DNA of 64,000 nt from Ostrinia nubilalis (GCF_963855985.1 NC_087111.1:2237001-2301000), one strand, 5' to 3'; shown: positions 10,641-22,577, counted from the first letter of the stretch. Numbers and translations: made by a program. The notes: generated by a model from the letters alone, not told the origin.

Positions 10641-10924
10641 CAGATAAACAAATATTAATAGTCTTACATTTTGGATAATATATAATAATATTATTAATAA
10701 GTATCTCAAACAGTTATTATTATTATACTATGATTTTGGTGAGTAAATTAATTTATTTAATGGGAAAAGGGTAAAAAGCTGCAAACATCTTGGCCTCATA
10801 AATATTTCGGAGCAAAAAGCGCTACGGGCTATGCTCGCTACGAAATCAAACGGCTACGAGTACTGCTACGAAATTCGTAGTCCGTAGCTAATGTAGCTGA
10901 GCGCAAATTAAGATCTACCTGACT

Positions 10925-11065
10925 ATTCACAAACATTACTATGAGGTCTCACAGTACGCGTGGACGCACAGGGTCACACACGAACCAATCACAGAGCTCT
11001 ATTCAACGCTGTGCGTTCGATTTGCTGCTTCACTTAAGCAAGCATCGTTTGTGAATACGGGTGTT
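10925..11065 (-). repeat. MITE, CCCGTATTCACAAAC family
   Basis: Inverted ends ATTCACAAACATTACTATGA and CGTTTGTGAATACGGG. The core contains AGAGCTCTATTCAACGCTGT. Confidence 0.75.
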
Positions 11066-11092
11066 ACTTTATGTTTTCAATGAAAATTTTGA

Positions 11093-11230
11093 GAGCCAAA
11101 GGACACGATGCAGCGCCGCACCGCTCGTGTGCACGCCACAGATATTTCTATTGAAGACGACGCAGCGACACCGCTCCGGCGTCGCACCGCCGCCGCAACG
11201 CATCGTGCTTTACTTAGCTCTGAGAGAACC
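11093..11230. mobile_element. MITE, GAGCCAAAGCACACGATGCG family
   Basis: CG-rich element matching the inverse of 35970-36087 (CACCGCTCCGGCGTCGCACC shared). Ends are GAGCCAAAGGACACGATGC and GCATCGTGCTTTACTTAGCTC. Confidence 0.7.
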
Positions 11231-11283
11231 AAATTAATTATTACATTTGATACACAAATTATGAAATTTTCTCTCAAATGCAA

Positions 11284-11424
11284 TCATAATCATCATCATC
11301 ATCTCAGCCACAGGACGTCCACTGCTGAACATAGGCCTCCCCCAATGCTTTCCATGTTGCCCGGTTGGTAGCGGCCTGTGTCCAGCGCCTTATTGCTACC
11401 TTTATGATATCATTGGTCCACCTT
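11284..11424 (-). mobile_element. RTE-type LINE 3' end, (ATG)n family
   Basis: CATCATCATCATCTCAGCCA tail and inverse coding end, truncated at about 11424. Confidence 0.8.
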
Positions 11425-11429
11425 GAGTC

Positions 11430-11890
11430 AAATGCAAGTCTTAACAAAATTCTGTCTGTGAAAACAGTTTGAAAAACAAAGAAAGTTTTTTTATTAAATC
11501 ACTTGCTTATTTTTCAGCCTTGTTTATCCACGTTACCTATCACAAACATGCTACAGCAAACAAAGTAAGACAGATATTTTACTTACAAATATTACCCTTA
11601 TTAAAATTGAGCGCCTGTCAAAATTTACATGTGAAACTTTGGCTAGCAGAGACCCTAAAGTTGGGCGTAGGGGATTAGGGCCCGGGACAAAGTGGCCCAG
11701 ATGGGCCCAGAATAATGGCCCTAATGAGAAAGGACATCGCACATGTTTTTGCTACTCATTAGCCTGTTGCCATTTTGTTTGGGATTCCCGGGGTAAATCA
11801 TTGCTAGAGATTTATTTTTAAGTGGGAAAATTTCGTTAAAAACAACACTAATATTAAGAAGTTTTTGTAAGAAAATCATTCAGTTGTGAC
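11430..11890. other. No recognised feature
   Basis: A run of GGGCCCGGGACAAAGTGG / CAGATGGGCCC around 11679-11710 is locally GC-rich but not repeated elsewhere in the window. Confidence 0.4.
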
Positions 11891-11893
11891 TAA

Positions 11894-11996
11894 GGCTGGG
11901 TTACGCCATTTTATTTTAACATTGACAAACGTCAAAAATCTGTCAAACTCCATACAAAAAACACCGGTTAATCGTTATAGTTATGGTCAATGTTAT
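11894..11996 (+). mobile_element. MITE, GGCTGGGTTGCACCA family, right end lost
   Basis: Left end after TAA is intact. The right end is missing where it meets the next MITE at about 12000. Confidence 0.7.
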
Positions 11997-11999
11997 AAT

Positions 12000-12112
12000 A
12001 GGGGCCTTCGCTCACAGCGACTTTTTGTAGCGATGCGTTGGCATCACTTCTGTAGTGCGTTGCAAAGGCGACTAACGCGCGTTAGTAGCGATGCTGTCGC
12101 GCGTTTCGTAAA
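12000..12112. mobile_element. MITE, GGGCCC...CGCCCACGG family, partial
   Basis: Inverse of the 6429-6566 element (TCTGTAGTGCGTTGCAAA and ACTAACGCGCGTTAGTAGCG shared), truncated on the right. The following bases 12113-12470 show nothing. Confidence 0.65.
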
Positions 12113-12479
12113 CGAAACGAAAACGAAAAATATCGCCGTTGAATTCGTATGGTATGTACCTACAGTTTTAGTTTCCTTGAATTTTCAAAAGTGCATTTCT
12201 TTCTGGGCCACCCGGTATAAAAACTATATTATGACTTATTAGCGTTAAACAAACATTAAAAGACATTATGTTTGATGATAAACAAGCAGAAAAAATTAAA
12301 ACGAAGCAACTGACATCGCAATGCTCTTGAACTAATTGCGTAACTTTAAAACGACAAAAATTCGACCTCGAATTTAAATAAATGACTAAGCAGATAACTT
12401 TGTCTTAATTTTAAGCACGCCGTTCCAAATGGTTTAAAATGGCCAGAGCAAAGTTTAGATCAGCCAGCTAAGCCTAGGC

Positions 12480-12764
12480 GCAGACCACCGACTTTTAGGC
12501 TGGATTTAGAGTCACGCTGACGCACGCTGACCGTCAGCGCTGACAGCCGAAATGTATGAAGCGTCGGCGCCGAGCGATCAGCGAGCGGTCAGCGCGTTTC
12601 TAAAACCCGCCTTACTTGGCCGATAGTTGCGCCCGATATTAATTTGTATGAAGAATCGACCGAGCCATACCAAATCGGTGTAATGTGCGCACTTCCATAC
12701 ATGTCCATACTGATTAACTGCCCGACCCAACTATCGGCCAACTAAAAATCGGTGGTCTAAGACT
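12480..12764. mobile_element. MITE with a second MITE nested near its left end
   Basis: Outer ends are CGCAGACCACCGACTTTTA and CTAAAAATCGGTGGTCTAAG, with CTTGGCCGATAGTTG and CAACTATCGGCCAACT as subterminal inverse arms. Between the left end and its arm sits a second element (about 12498-12612). It has ends GGCTGGATTTAGAGTCACGC and GCGTTTCTAAAACCCGCC, and is flanked by TTA on both sides. Confidence 0.65.
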
Positions 12765-13056
12765 AAAATAAGAATTGTTTTGTAGAACCGATCTGGAAAA
12801 TAATGACTTAGGTGTGTTTTGGTAATTTCTGTCTCTTCTTCAATGTATTAGGTATTTATTTATGATTCTCAAATCATGTCATGATAACAAAGAAACACGA
12901 CTTGCACTTGCGATGATTCTTGAGGCTTTTTTCAATTTAAAAACTTAAATCTTAATTTTTAGATTTAACAATAATAATATAGCCCTTTATTCAGATCAAT
13001 ATAACAATACAAACATGATCATTGTAACAAAGTAACAATTATATTTTGTTGAGGTT

Positions 13057-13861
13057 TTATTCTATTCTCCTGCTTATTTTCTGTAGATCTCTTTGCCAAT
13101 CGGCAAAGGCCTCCTCCAACCTTTTCCATTCTGATCTTTCCTGAGCGACTCTATTCCACATCACTCCTGCCACTTCTCTGATATCGTCGTCCCACCTTTT
13201 CTGCGGTCTGCCTCTCTTCCTTTTGCCTTCCCTGGGATACCATCTTGTCACTTTCTTACTCCATTTGTCAAAACCTCTTATCATGTGTCCTGCCCATTTC
13301 CACTTGAGTCTTCTAATTTTTAGTGTTACATCAATACTTTTTGTTTTGTTTCTTATTGCACGGTTTCTCATCCTGTCTGACTTCCTGACATTTAGCATAC
13401 TCCTTTCCATAGCATATTGGCAAGTTGCGAGTTTGCTCGTCGTTTCTTGCGTTAAAGTCCAAGATTGGCAGCCATATATGAGGACGGGTAGTATGCAGGT
13501 GTTGAACAGTTTGCTTTTGAGGTTTATGTGAAGTTTATCGTCTTTCATAGCCTCTTTCAAGCTCCAGTACCTTTTCCAACCATTTGTTATTCTTCTCTGT
13601 ACTTCTTTGCGCATAGGATCTTTTTGTGTTATGAGTTGTCCCAAGTAAATGTATTCTTCGGTGTAGTCGATTTCTGTGTTTCCTAGTCTTATAGTGGTTT
13701 TGTTTCCATTGGTGATCACTCTGGTCTTTTCAGGGTTTAGTTTTAATCCTACCTTCTCGCTTTCTCTCGCGAGGTCTTCTAACATTTTATTGACGTCTTT
13801 GGATGAATTGGCAAAGAGAACTATATCGTCGGCGAATCTCAAATGCGTCAATGCGATTTAA
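13057..13861 (-). pseudogene. LINE reverse transcriptase, palm-to-C-terminus fragment (RTE-like)
   Basis: An open frame of about 264 codons on the minus strand. It opens in the RT palm just before the catalytic FADD box (residues 6-9) and continues through the thumb (LYGCQSWT-type region near 125). It ends with the C-terminal WAGHMIR (near 190) and GRPQKRWDDDI (near 220). The displayed first codon is TTG, not a true start: the element is 5'-truncated at about 13861. The protein tail is homologous in layout to the (ATG)n and (AACG)n families but differs in sequence, making it a third family. No stop interrupts the frame, so the insertion may be fairly recent, yet it lacks the endonuclease and most of the RT. 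Confidence 0.85.
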
Positions 13862-14669
13862 TACGCATAGAATAGTAATAAAAAAATTATAGTAGTACAA
13901 CATCTATCTACTGTTAGATATACAGACCTACTGTGATCATTGTATCCGACTCGCATTTAGTTTACTATGTAACTAAGGAAAACCTGTAATTGGCATTACT
14001 TGCTATATAATTTAAGCATGGTACTTGTAATTATTTATAAGAATATGCTGTAGATTTTCCTTGAATAAATAAATAAATAAATAAACAATAGTGTTTGTCT
14101 ATAATATACAATATCATTTACTGCATACCTAGGGTTATTGAACCAGAATTGGGCTGCATAATTTTTATAGACCAACAATTTTTAAAATGATGGTACATCG
14201 ACCTTTTTATAAAGTTGTAGCAACAAAAATACAGTCTCATTGCGTCTTTCATTCCCAGGGCTGGCTGTTCTCCCTTAGCTTATACAGAGGGTATCGTTTT
14301 TCAGCGAGACTAATGCTGTAATTCGCTAAAAGGGGTGTAATTTACCCGCGAGCAACACGACGCAAACGTATTCGCATTTTGGATATCATCTCTCTAAGGA
14401 GGTTTGACAATGTCGTTATGCTAATGGAATTTATAACAAGTGAATTCAAAGCGACACTTCGAATAGGCCGAGATATTTTCAGCTTAATAAGCAGAGAAAA
14501 TTATTATGATATTACATTTGCAAATATCAAAATGTCTAAATTATATTTTACAGAACAAAGCACACGCGGAGAGTGTGGGCGCGAATTCATTCAAGATAAT
14601 TTTGTCGAAATTCAATGCATTAAATATTATATTATGTCGACTTATGTCGACGGATACGACCTGCAAGCT
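13862..14669. other. LINE tail at 14020-14085, otherwise nothing
   Basis: TTCCTTGAATAAATAAATAAA is a probable (AAAT)n LINE tail on the + strand. The remaining sequence carries only chance frames. Confidence 0.4.
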
Positions 14670-14814
14670 TTCAAGAGGAGAGCGTATCTTCACCTTAAAG
14701 GCCGGCAACGCACCTGTAACGCCCCTGGGTCTGCGGGTGTCTATGAGCGACGGTAATCACTTACCATCAGGTGATCCGTCTGCTTGTTTGCCTCCTGTCA
14801 CATAAAAAAAAAGA
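14670..14814 (+). mobile_element. Jockey/CR1-like LINE 3' end
   Basis: Encodes a peptide like FKRRAYLHLKGRQRT and then a 3' UTR with CATCAGGTGATCCGTCTGC, TTTGCCTCCTGTCACAT and an A-run. The same 3' UTR recurs at 15118-15194 and 34330-34440. Confidence 0.65.
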
Positions 14815-15117
14815 CTCATTTTATCAATTGAATTATAAACAAACATCTTTTGAGGATTCAACTTATTTCTTGTTATGAACCTGTTTTTTTATCCACAACG
14901 AGGACGCTCTTGGCCTGCATCTCACCTGATGGAAATTGATAATCGCCCGACGTGGTAGCGAGCTTCACTCAGAATCCTTAACTACAGAGGAACTGGTTAT
15001 CTTAACTTTCTCGGACTTCGACGATAAAAAATAAAGTTGGCCCAGTCTTTCTTGCATTTTACGCTTAGCAAGTATAGTAAATATTTTTTAATACTTAAGT
15101 TTATTAAGACACATTTG

Positions 15118-15194
15118 TATGTCTTTGAGCGGCGTTAATCATTTACCATCAGGTGATCCATTTGCTCTTTTGCCTCCTGTCCCATAAAAAAAAC
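15118..15194 (+). mobile_element. Jockey/CR1-like LINE 3' UTR, short
   Basis: TCAGGTGATCCATTTGCTC and TTTGCCTCCTGTCCCAT followed by A-run. Confidence 0.6.
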
Positions 15195-15728
15195 AATGTT
15201 ATACAGGGTGTTAGGCAAATGGGGTATCAAGCCGACACTAGCATATTAACATATGCATATAAAATGTATGGTGAAGTCAGAAATTTGATATCATCATTTT
15301 ATTTTTTTAAATTTTCATACAAGATTTGTATGTATTACCTTGATTTGTATGCACCTTAAATCTCTATTTTGCTCAGTTCGCAACCTAATTTAAAATATTT
15401 TTAAATCACCTATACAAAGTGACTGTAAACCGATTGAAGGTGGTGAGTGAACAAATCCATAACACCCCAAACTCCCACAGAACTCGTTAGGAAACCCTAA
15501 CTTCGGATATGTACAGTTTAGCACCTCAGCTTATACATGCTTATTCAAAAATGGTCTTTAATACAACTCCATAAGGTGTCAATGTTTACCTGAGTGACTG
15601 ACGCCGTACGTTAACAAAATTTGGGACTTTTGGTTTGAGCTTTTTGATTACGAAATTCCACGTTTCCGCTGTTACAGGGAGTGGGTGGGCCGTCGTTATT
15701 TTTAAAGGAAAATAACATATAAATATAT
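15195..15728. other. No classified feature; one TATACAGGGTGTT end
   Basis: TATACAGGGTGTTAGGC at about 15200 looks like one end of a TA-type element (compare 30574-30972), but no inverse partner is seen nearby. Confidence 0.4.
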
Positions 15729-15914
15729 GGCTGGTTTTAGTGTCACGCGGACTGTCAGTGCGGATCGCTCCGCACAGCCGATCTGTATGAACTGCTACGG
15801 AGCGGAGCGGTTCCTCCGGACCGCATTACTCTAAAACGCTCCCTAGAAGTTCATACAGATTGGCCGTGCGGAGCGGGTCCGCACCGGACGGTCCGCGTGA
15901 CACTAAAACCAGCC
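15729..15914. mobile_element. Foldback MITE, GGCTGGTTTTAGTGTCACGC ends
   Basis: A 186-bp element with strong inverted ends (GGCTGGTTTTAGTGTCACGC and GCGTGACACTAAAACCAGCC), flanked by TAT on both sides. The core is GC-rich with repeated CGGAGCGGAGCGG-like motifs. Confidence 0.85.
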
Positions 15915-16052
15915 TATAACTGAATTAAAATCAGTATGTCATGTATAATTAATCCATACATTTTTGTCTATTCAATTAATAGAAAGAATCGCTTTAACGG
16001 CCTGACGAAAAGTGACGACCAGACCGAAAAGGTGGAAGCTCCCGGCATCCTA

Positions 16053-16220
16053 TTATGGCGACAGACACAGGTAACATGGTGGTAGCTAGCCAGGCGGACA
16101 TAGGCCATGCTTAACCACCAACCAAACTTATCAGAAAAATCTGCCCCCGCTGGGAATCAAACTGACTCCCACTCGGCATGGGGCACACTGAAAACCAGCG
16201 TCGTGGCCTTCCTTACCGGG
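16053..16220 (-). repeat. tRNA-derived SINE, CGACAGAC family
   Basis: Minus strand: B-box-like AGTTTGATTCCCAGC, then GGTTGGTGGTTAAGC, ending near TGTCTGTCGCCATA. Same family as 7075-7225. Confidence 0.6.
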
Positions 16221-16225
16221 AGCCA

Positions 16226-16351
16226 CGGCATATTATTGTGCTGAGTGGGGGGTCCCATTGCGATGGGCATCGCTGTGCGACAGGGTGGAACTGTTCAGTT
16301 CTCTTTTGTCTTTTGTGATGTCCATGGCAATAAATGTTTCTTTCTTTCTTT
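16226..16351 (+). repeat. LINE or SINE 3' end with (TTTC)n tail
   Basis: GTCCCATTGCGATGGGCATC, then TGATGTCCATGGCAATAAAT and TTTCTTTCTTTC. Short-repeat tail implies target-primed reverse transcription. Sequence 16352-17116 beyond it shows nothing recognised. Confidence 0.5.
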
Positions 16352-17117
16352 CAAACTCGGCGTCTGAAGCTTTACTACTACACCCACAGAGGCGGCGGAA
16401 TTAGTTAAAAAGTTTTTGTTTTTTAAACTTACCAACACCGTTTCTACTTACCTTACGAGATGTCGTAAACTTTCGTAAACTAAGGCAGAGAGAGACATCT
16501 TTTAATAACTAAAAGTTGTACGATAGAGTAGTCTCGATTCCTGAAAGTACGAAAGTTTTGCAGTTACGTAGTTTTTCAAATACGACCCCAACTTTTAATA
16601 AGGAAATGTAACATTTCGTAATTACCTTCTTTTACTCGTACTCGTGGTTTTAATTATTTTGACTCCTTATTTCAAAATCAAAGTCTGAAAGTCTCGGGTA
16701 AAAATTAAATAAAACCAGGAAAAATCAGATCTGAGAGATCATTAATTAAATCATACTGTTTTTAAATACACTACTTGCTATTATAGTTCTCATAACAATG
16801 TAAATTTATTAAATACACAGGCAATCGCCATTGTTATTATTATTTAAAATTATTAATAATTCTAGCTTTACACAAATGCTGCACCAAATTTAAATATGAC
16901 CTTTAGCGACACGAGGTTCTGTTCAAACAGTACAACAATCACGACGACGGCAAACTGACAAATATTGTTTTACGTTTGTGCTCAAATATACGGGGTGTTT
17001 TAACAATGAATTATTTTGAATGTTGAAGCTCCAAAAGCATTTTATACCTGTGACATTTTCATTGTGATTCTATTTCCATCTCTTTCTCATTGAACGACTG
17101 GGACATATAGGTAATAC

Positions 17118-18479
17118 AGGGTGAATTTGCAACCAGTGTCCAAATTTTTAGGAGCGACTCAGAAACAGTAACTTTTAATCGATTTACGTAAATAAAACGT
17201 AATTCATTTTTTCATATTTAATTATTTTTATCCGCTGTGCACGGTTTCAAAAGTGACACACGTGGATAATTTACTTCGTTCATAGATAAATACGCACAGA
17301 AGTAACTGCAAAGCTTATTACAATAATAGTGCGCAAAAATAAGCCTTAACCGTTAAAACTTAAGATATGGGCATCGCTAGTTAGATTTTCAATATTTTTT
17401 GCGGAAAATACTACAATTAAAAATAAATAACATAAAGTTAGAGCCATGGACCTATAAAAAAAGGCGGACGGAACTCGCGCTGCAACAAAACTGTGACGCA
17501 AAATTTTGGCGTTTGTCTATTGTGTGAGTGAATTTAGGGATGCCATGTTAGCCAAAACATTTTACCCATTTATTTTAAGAAAAACATAGATCGGCAGATG
17601 TTACTTGGAAATGTAGACAGAATTATTCCGTGCCATTTTAAAAGGATGAAAGGTGAATGCGGTGAGGTTGAGGCGCGAAATTTTCAATGTTCAAATTTTC
17701 TTACATTGTTTGCAAGTCAGTGTGTCAGGGTATGTACATAATCTTGATCAAAAATGATTCACGCAGTTACAAATTACGAATCTTGTGTACATTATAATCA
17801 TAAGCTTATGCATCATCAATATATTATTATTATCTCTGATAGATTTTAACATACAACCTGACACTGACTTGCAATCAATGTAAGAAAATTTGAATTTCGC
17901 AGTTCCACATTTTTGGGAAGGATCAAATTTGCCTATGAAAATATATCCCATTAAAACACAATTATTATGATAAATTATTTTATTTCCATAGTATGCGTAA
18001 TAAATAACTAAAAAGTCCTAAAATTATTATTAATTTCCCATATTTCGGGTAATTTTCCCACGTAAATAACTGAGAACACTAGTCTTTGACGTATTATTTT
18101 TTCGAGTGAATGACGTTTGATTTCAATTAATTTCAATATTTTAATGTCGGGAAATAAGTGATTGGATTATTATTTTGCCTGTGAAATGTGATTCCTTAAT
18201 TTTTGTTTGTTCGAACAGAACGGTTTTTACACAATTTCGTCACACAAGACATGTCGTATTCGTGTTGTTTTTTCGCTGCTTAAATGAGTCAACTGTGTGA
18301 AGTTTGCATTCGAAGTGGTGTATCAGGGTGTGAATGTGTGCGTGCCGGCCTATACGTACAGGCAAGCTGGTGTATCCTAATGTCACAGTATTTTGTTGAT
18401 GAGAATCCGTCCGACTTTTTTTATAGGTCCATGGTTAGAGCTTATTAAAAAAAAAGGTTACTGTTTACAAAATCACCCT
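17118..18479. mobile_element. CAGGGTG-ended TA element, interrupted by a hAT-like element
   Basis: Outer ends are CAGGGTGAATTTGCAAC and GTTTACAAAATCACCCTG, each flanked by TA. Without the nested 989-bp element and one copy of its duplication, the outer element would be about 365 bp. The ends are short and imperfect. Confidence 0.5.
17445..18433. mobile_element. Non-autonomous hAT-like element with 8-bp duplication
   Basis: Inverted ends CATGGACCTATAAAAAAA and TTTTTTTATAGGTCCATG are flanked on both sides by GTTAGAGC (17437-17444 and 18434-18441), an exact 8-bp target duplication. Length 989 bp; no transposase frame. Internally, two arms around 17693-17740 and 17852-17895 form a further inverted repeat (AAATTTTCTTACATTG and its inverse). 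Confidence 0.85.
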
Positions 18480-18699
18480 GTATAGATAATACAATAAGAT
18501 TTTCTGTTATTTTACTTATATTTGGAACAGAACAAACACCCGCCTCCGCTGGACTATTCTACTTGGAATACAAACATTATTATTATTTTATATAAAGTTT
18601 AAATGTTTGTGTTCCGAGTGGGTGTAAAACTCCAGGAGGGGTTTACGGGACTTAAAAAAATATTATGTTTAAAATTACGTTAATCTGAGATTTTTTTTT

Positions 18700-20035
18700 T
18701 TTATTTGTGTTGAGCGGCTATTCTAGTTCAATAAAGTCCTAGTATCACTGCGACCGTTATCGATCTATTGTGATCGCCGCTGTTTTCCTTACAGTTCGCC
18801 TCCGAGTCCTGCATCCATTAGGAAGTGCAGTATCTTTTGGGGGGCGATATGTTTTACATCTTGTGGGCTTAGGATGTGTTTGCCCAGGTGTAAGCTCCGC
18901 TTGCGCATCAGAGGTCCGCAGTCCGTGAGAATGTGTAGTGGCGTTTCATCTGCCTCTTGGCACATCCTGCACGTTCTTGTTTCGGACAGTCCCATAGTGG
19001 ACAAGTGCTTGTTTAAGCTGCAGTGTCCAGTGAGGGCTCGAACTAAGATGCGCATTTTGGTCCTACTCAGTCCTATGATCTGCTTAGAGTTTTTTCGATC
19101 ATAGGCTTTTATGAGAGCTTTGGAATGAGTTAATCCTGGCGTGTCTGACCATGCCATAAAGGATTTGTTTAAATAGATGTTCTCCAGGGTCATTCGAGCG
19201 AGACTTTTGGGAACACCACAAAAGGGTTCTGGACCATATTGTGTTCCCTCCGCTCCCGCTCTGGCTAGTTCGTCGGCATTTTCATTGCCCTCGATTCCCG
19301 CATGACCTGGAACCCATCTCAGCGTTACTCTGTTTCGTTCTCCTAGAGTATTTAGTCGACTCATGCAGTTTTCTACCAACTTTGAGGTGATTAAGTTGGA
19401 GTTTAAGGCCAGCAGCGCGGCCTGACTGTCTGAGTTAATGTAAATTATGTGGTTGGCATAATTTTTTCGCAGGTTAGCTTCCGCACATTCAATAATGGCG
19501 TAGACTTCTGCCTGAAAGATAGAGGCAAATTTGCCCAGGCTTTGAGATAGCCTAAGCTTCGGCTGCTCTCCATACACGCCAAAGCCTACGTTAGGGCCCA
19601 TTTTTGACCCATCAGTAAACCATATAAGGCTGCCCTTCTCACAGGTGACTTGCTTGTTCAGCCAGTCCTCCCTGTGTGGTATTTCCACTTTGTAGTTCTT
19701 TTGGAAGCTACAACTTGGAACCATGATGTCAGAAGTCATGCAAAGAGTAGGTGTGCTCTTTATAGCCTCCAGTAATGTTCTCATTCTCTGGGATATGCAA
19801 TGGAAGCCCCCCTGAGCGTCTATCCTGTAGGCACTTGCCTCCGCCTCCTTAGCAATGTGCATACTTAGGGGCGTTAGGCACAGTAGTGCGTTCAGGGCCG
19901 CCCCAGGTGCGGTTGACATTGCCCCAGTTGCCATGAGACAGGCAAGCCTTTGCAGACTACCTAGTTTAACTGTTACTGTCTTTTGGCTGGTTTTGTGATA
20001 CCACACTACAGAGGCGTACAATAATCTGAGATACA
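18700..20035 (-). pseudogene. LINE tail: RT end, RNase H and CCHC finger
   Basis: An uninterrupted frame of 410 codons (18789-20021) on the minus strand, 5'-truncated (first listed codon is TTG). It begins in the last RT segment (YASVVW, residues 2-7). Next is an RNase H domain at about 133-260, with acidic residues D137 (TDGSK), E172 (AEVYAI), D198 (NSDSQ) and D250 (NENAD), and the VPGHAGI loop before the last. It ends with a C-x2-C-x8-H-x4-C finger (C351, C354, H363, C368). RNase H plus a terminal finger points to the I/LOA/R1-related LINE groups; I cannot narrow this further. Bases 18700-18788 form its 3' UTR, with a T-run (the inverse of a poly-A tail) at about 18692. Confidence 0.85.
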
Positions 20036-20057
20036 GAGATCTCTAATCAGTGCGCTA

Positions 20058-20286
20058 TCTATACTTCTATACTAATATTATAAATGCGAAAGTAACTCTG
20101 TCTGTCTTGTTTTCACGCCTAAACCACTGAACCGTATTTGATGAAATTTGGCACAGAGATAGCTTGAGTCCCGGGAAAGGACATAGGATAGTTTTTATCC
20201 CTGTTTTTGAAACAGGGACGCGCGCGATAAAGTTTTTTTGTGATAGACAAAATTTCACGCGGGCGAAGCCGCGGGCTGAAAGCTAG
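20058..20286 (+). mobile_element. Helitron-like element, type A
   Basis: TCTATACTTCTATACTAATA at the 5' end following host A, and GCCGCGGGCTGAAAGCTAG at the 3' end. About 229 bp. Confidence 0.75.
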
Positions 20287-20289
20287 CTG

Positions 20290-20712
20290 AAAGAGAGGTC
20301 TTACTTTACTGGACGATGGAAGATGATTTCCACCCGTTTAATTTTAAAGTAGCTGTTTAAATGTTTAAAAATGAATTTCCCTAAAAAAAACTTTACTTTT
20401 CAACGAAGCACTGAACTTCAGGCGAAAGTTTCTCTCAACCTGTCCCTTACACCTTATTTAAGCAGAACAGAGCTTTTTTCCAAAACTTCCTAGCTTTGGG
20501 ATTCTGGAAAGTTTTCCAATTTCGCAAGTTACATTTAAGCTCCCGTTGCCGAGTTATTTTGATTTGTTACCTTGCTAATTTCTATTATGAGATGTAAATT
20601 TAAGAACCGTGGGAAAATGTGGTATTATTTAAATTAAAGGTACAGAGATGCATTCAGGGTATGCTCGAGGAATTTTCAGTGAAAAATGACGGAAAATCAC
20701 GAGCTTTTTTTA
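20290..20712. other. No recognised feature
   Basis: AT-rich; nothing seen. Confidence 0.45.
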
Positions 20713-20860
20713 TTAAGTTACCAGCTGACCCGGCGAACTTCGTACCGTCTATGTTTATCAGAAATAATTTAGAATTCTAATGGTGAAAGAATTTTTCAAA
20801 TCGGTCCACTAGTTATCATATTCAATACAATATTTCCTTCTTATTTCTTTATCAATGTTT
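20713..20860 (-). repeat. Helitron-like element (GGCGAACT type), fragment
   Basis: ACCCGGCGAACTTCGTACCG and TTTTTCAAATCGGTCCACTAG. Related to 6880-7015 and 47455-47583. Confidence 0.55.
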
Positions 20861-21265
20861 TATCACGACCCAGCAGTATACAAGTTCGTTCTTTTAGAGT
20901 TTCTTAATTAAAATACATAATTATATTAATACGAAATTCCAATTATTGCCTACCACAAACAATTAATATTACACCAATTAGACTAAGCCGAGTATAATTA
21001 ATACAATTAACATCTACTAATTACTTGTACAGTCACGAGCACGAAAGTAGGTATACGTAAATTATCCCGACGTAATAAGGCTTAACTAGGCTATTTAATA
21101 GTTATACAATATACGAATCTATACAAATTATAAACTACTGGTCCGTTTAGAAAAAAATATTTTGTGTTGGATAATCCATTTATCGAGGATTCGAGGAAGG
21201 TTTTTTTTATTTTACTTTATTCGGAAAACAAACGGTGTTTTGTTTTTTTCCGCCAAACACCCTGT
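20861..21265. other. No recognised feature
   Basis: AT-rich. An AACACCCTGTATAG motif at about 21256 is a lone TA-element end. Confidence 0.4.
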
Positions 21266-21267
21266 AT

Positions 21268-21456
21268 AGCTCAAAGGCGACTGACTGACATAGTGATCTA
21301 TCAACACACAGCCTAAATCACTGGACGGATCGGGCTGAAATTTGGCATGCAGGTAGATGTTATGACGTAGGCATCTGCAAAAAAGGATTTTACGAAACTC
21401 CGCCCCTAAGGGGGTAAAACGGGATCCACGCGTACGAAGTTGCGGGCGGCCGCTAG
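21268..21456 (+). mobile_element. Helitron-like element, type B
   Basis: GGCGACTGACTGACATAGTG at the 5' side, GGATCCACGCGTACGAAGT inside, and GCGGGCGGCCGCTAG at the 3' end with a GCGG/CCGC hairpin. Confidence 0.75.
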
Positions 21457-22400
21457 TATCTACATATACTGTATATGTGTATATCTGTACACGACACATC
21501 ATTATTACTTAACCGTCCGTAGGCCCCGAAAAAACTTTTAACTAGCTTATTTTTGCGTCGAACGAGAACTAACTACTCGGAAGGACCTCGAAGACTTGAA
21601 CGTTCTCAATACACTCCAAAGATATTGAACCCTGAAGTAAGATAAACCCAGATTATGTAACTTGAGGTAGGCATTGACATAGAAGGATATTTGGCATAAC
21701 TTGTCATTCTTTCAATCCAGTGTCTGTTTTCTACTTCTACTAATAGATAATTATATCGGCTATCGCATGATATAAAATTTTTGCTTATTAGTGTTAAGTT
21801 ACCCACGCTTTCACTTGTTTTTGAAGCAAGAGGTGAAAACTAAAAAGTAAAAACTTAGATCCTTGTATTTTTGCGAGAAATGGGTCAACCCCCTAATTTG
21901 AAGTATTTTCATCGATAAAATTGTCCATAGATTACGTCCTTAAAGTTTGATCACTACATGCCCGGACACATTGTATATTTAGACATTTTGAACAATTATG
22001 TGTGCAGCTTAGTTGAATCGCAAGCAACATAGAGTAAAGGCCAATTCTACGCTCAGCCACAAATACGAGCGGGCTTGCTAAGTGGTGCGCTTGACACGTT
22101 TCCATACATAGTGGTTCGCTGACGCTCGCTCGATTTTGTAGTGTGTTAGCATAACAAAAGAGAATACGTCAGTGTTTCAAGTTTATGCATAAAATGCGAG
22201 GTTAGTTTTTGCCTGATTTAGCCCGTGTTTTGTCACAAAATCATTTGATGTATAAAAGTACCTACCAAAGAAGAAACAACCATGAAACTACATTTCAGGT
22301 TTTTTTTATCTTGTGGATCGGATCTATCTACGAATACAAATAGAGCTTTTTCCACACATAATATTACTATACTGTGTGCGTAACCTTTGCCCATATCAGG
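21457..22400. other. No recognised feature (about 940 bp)
   Basis: I see no exon or known repeat. ACGAGCGGGCTTGCTAAG near 22066 is locally GC-rich but single-copy here. Confidence 0.45.
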
Positions 22401-22577
22401 CATCATCATAATCATCTTCAGCCACAGGACGTCCACTGGTGAACATAATAATATGCTTCCCCCAATGATCTCCATATCGTGCAGTTGGTAGCGGCCTGCA
22501 TCCAGCGTTTTCCTGCTACCTTTATGAGGTCGTCGGCACACTTTGTGGGTGGACGTCCCACGCTGCGTTTTCCGGTA
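22401..22577 (-). mobile_element. RTE-type LINE 3' end, (ATG)n family
   Basis: Tail CATCATCATAATCATC at left and inverse coding end up to the GTGGGACGTCC region. Frameshifted. Confidence 0.8.
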
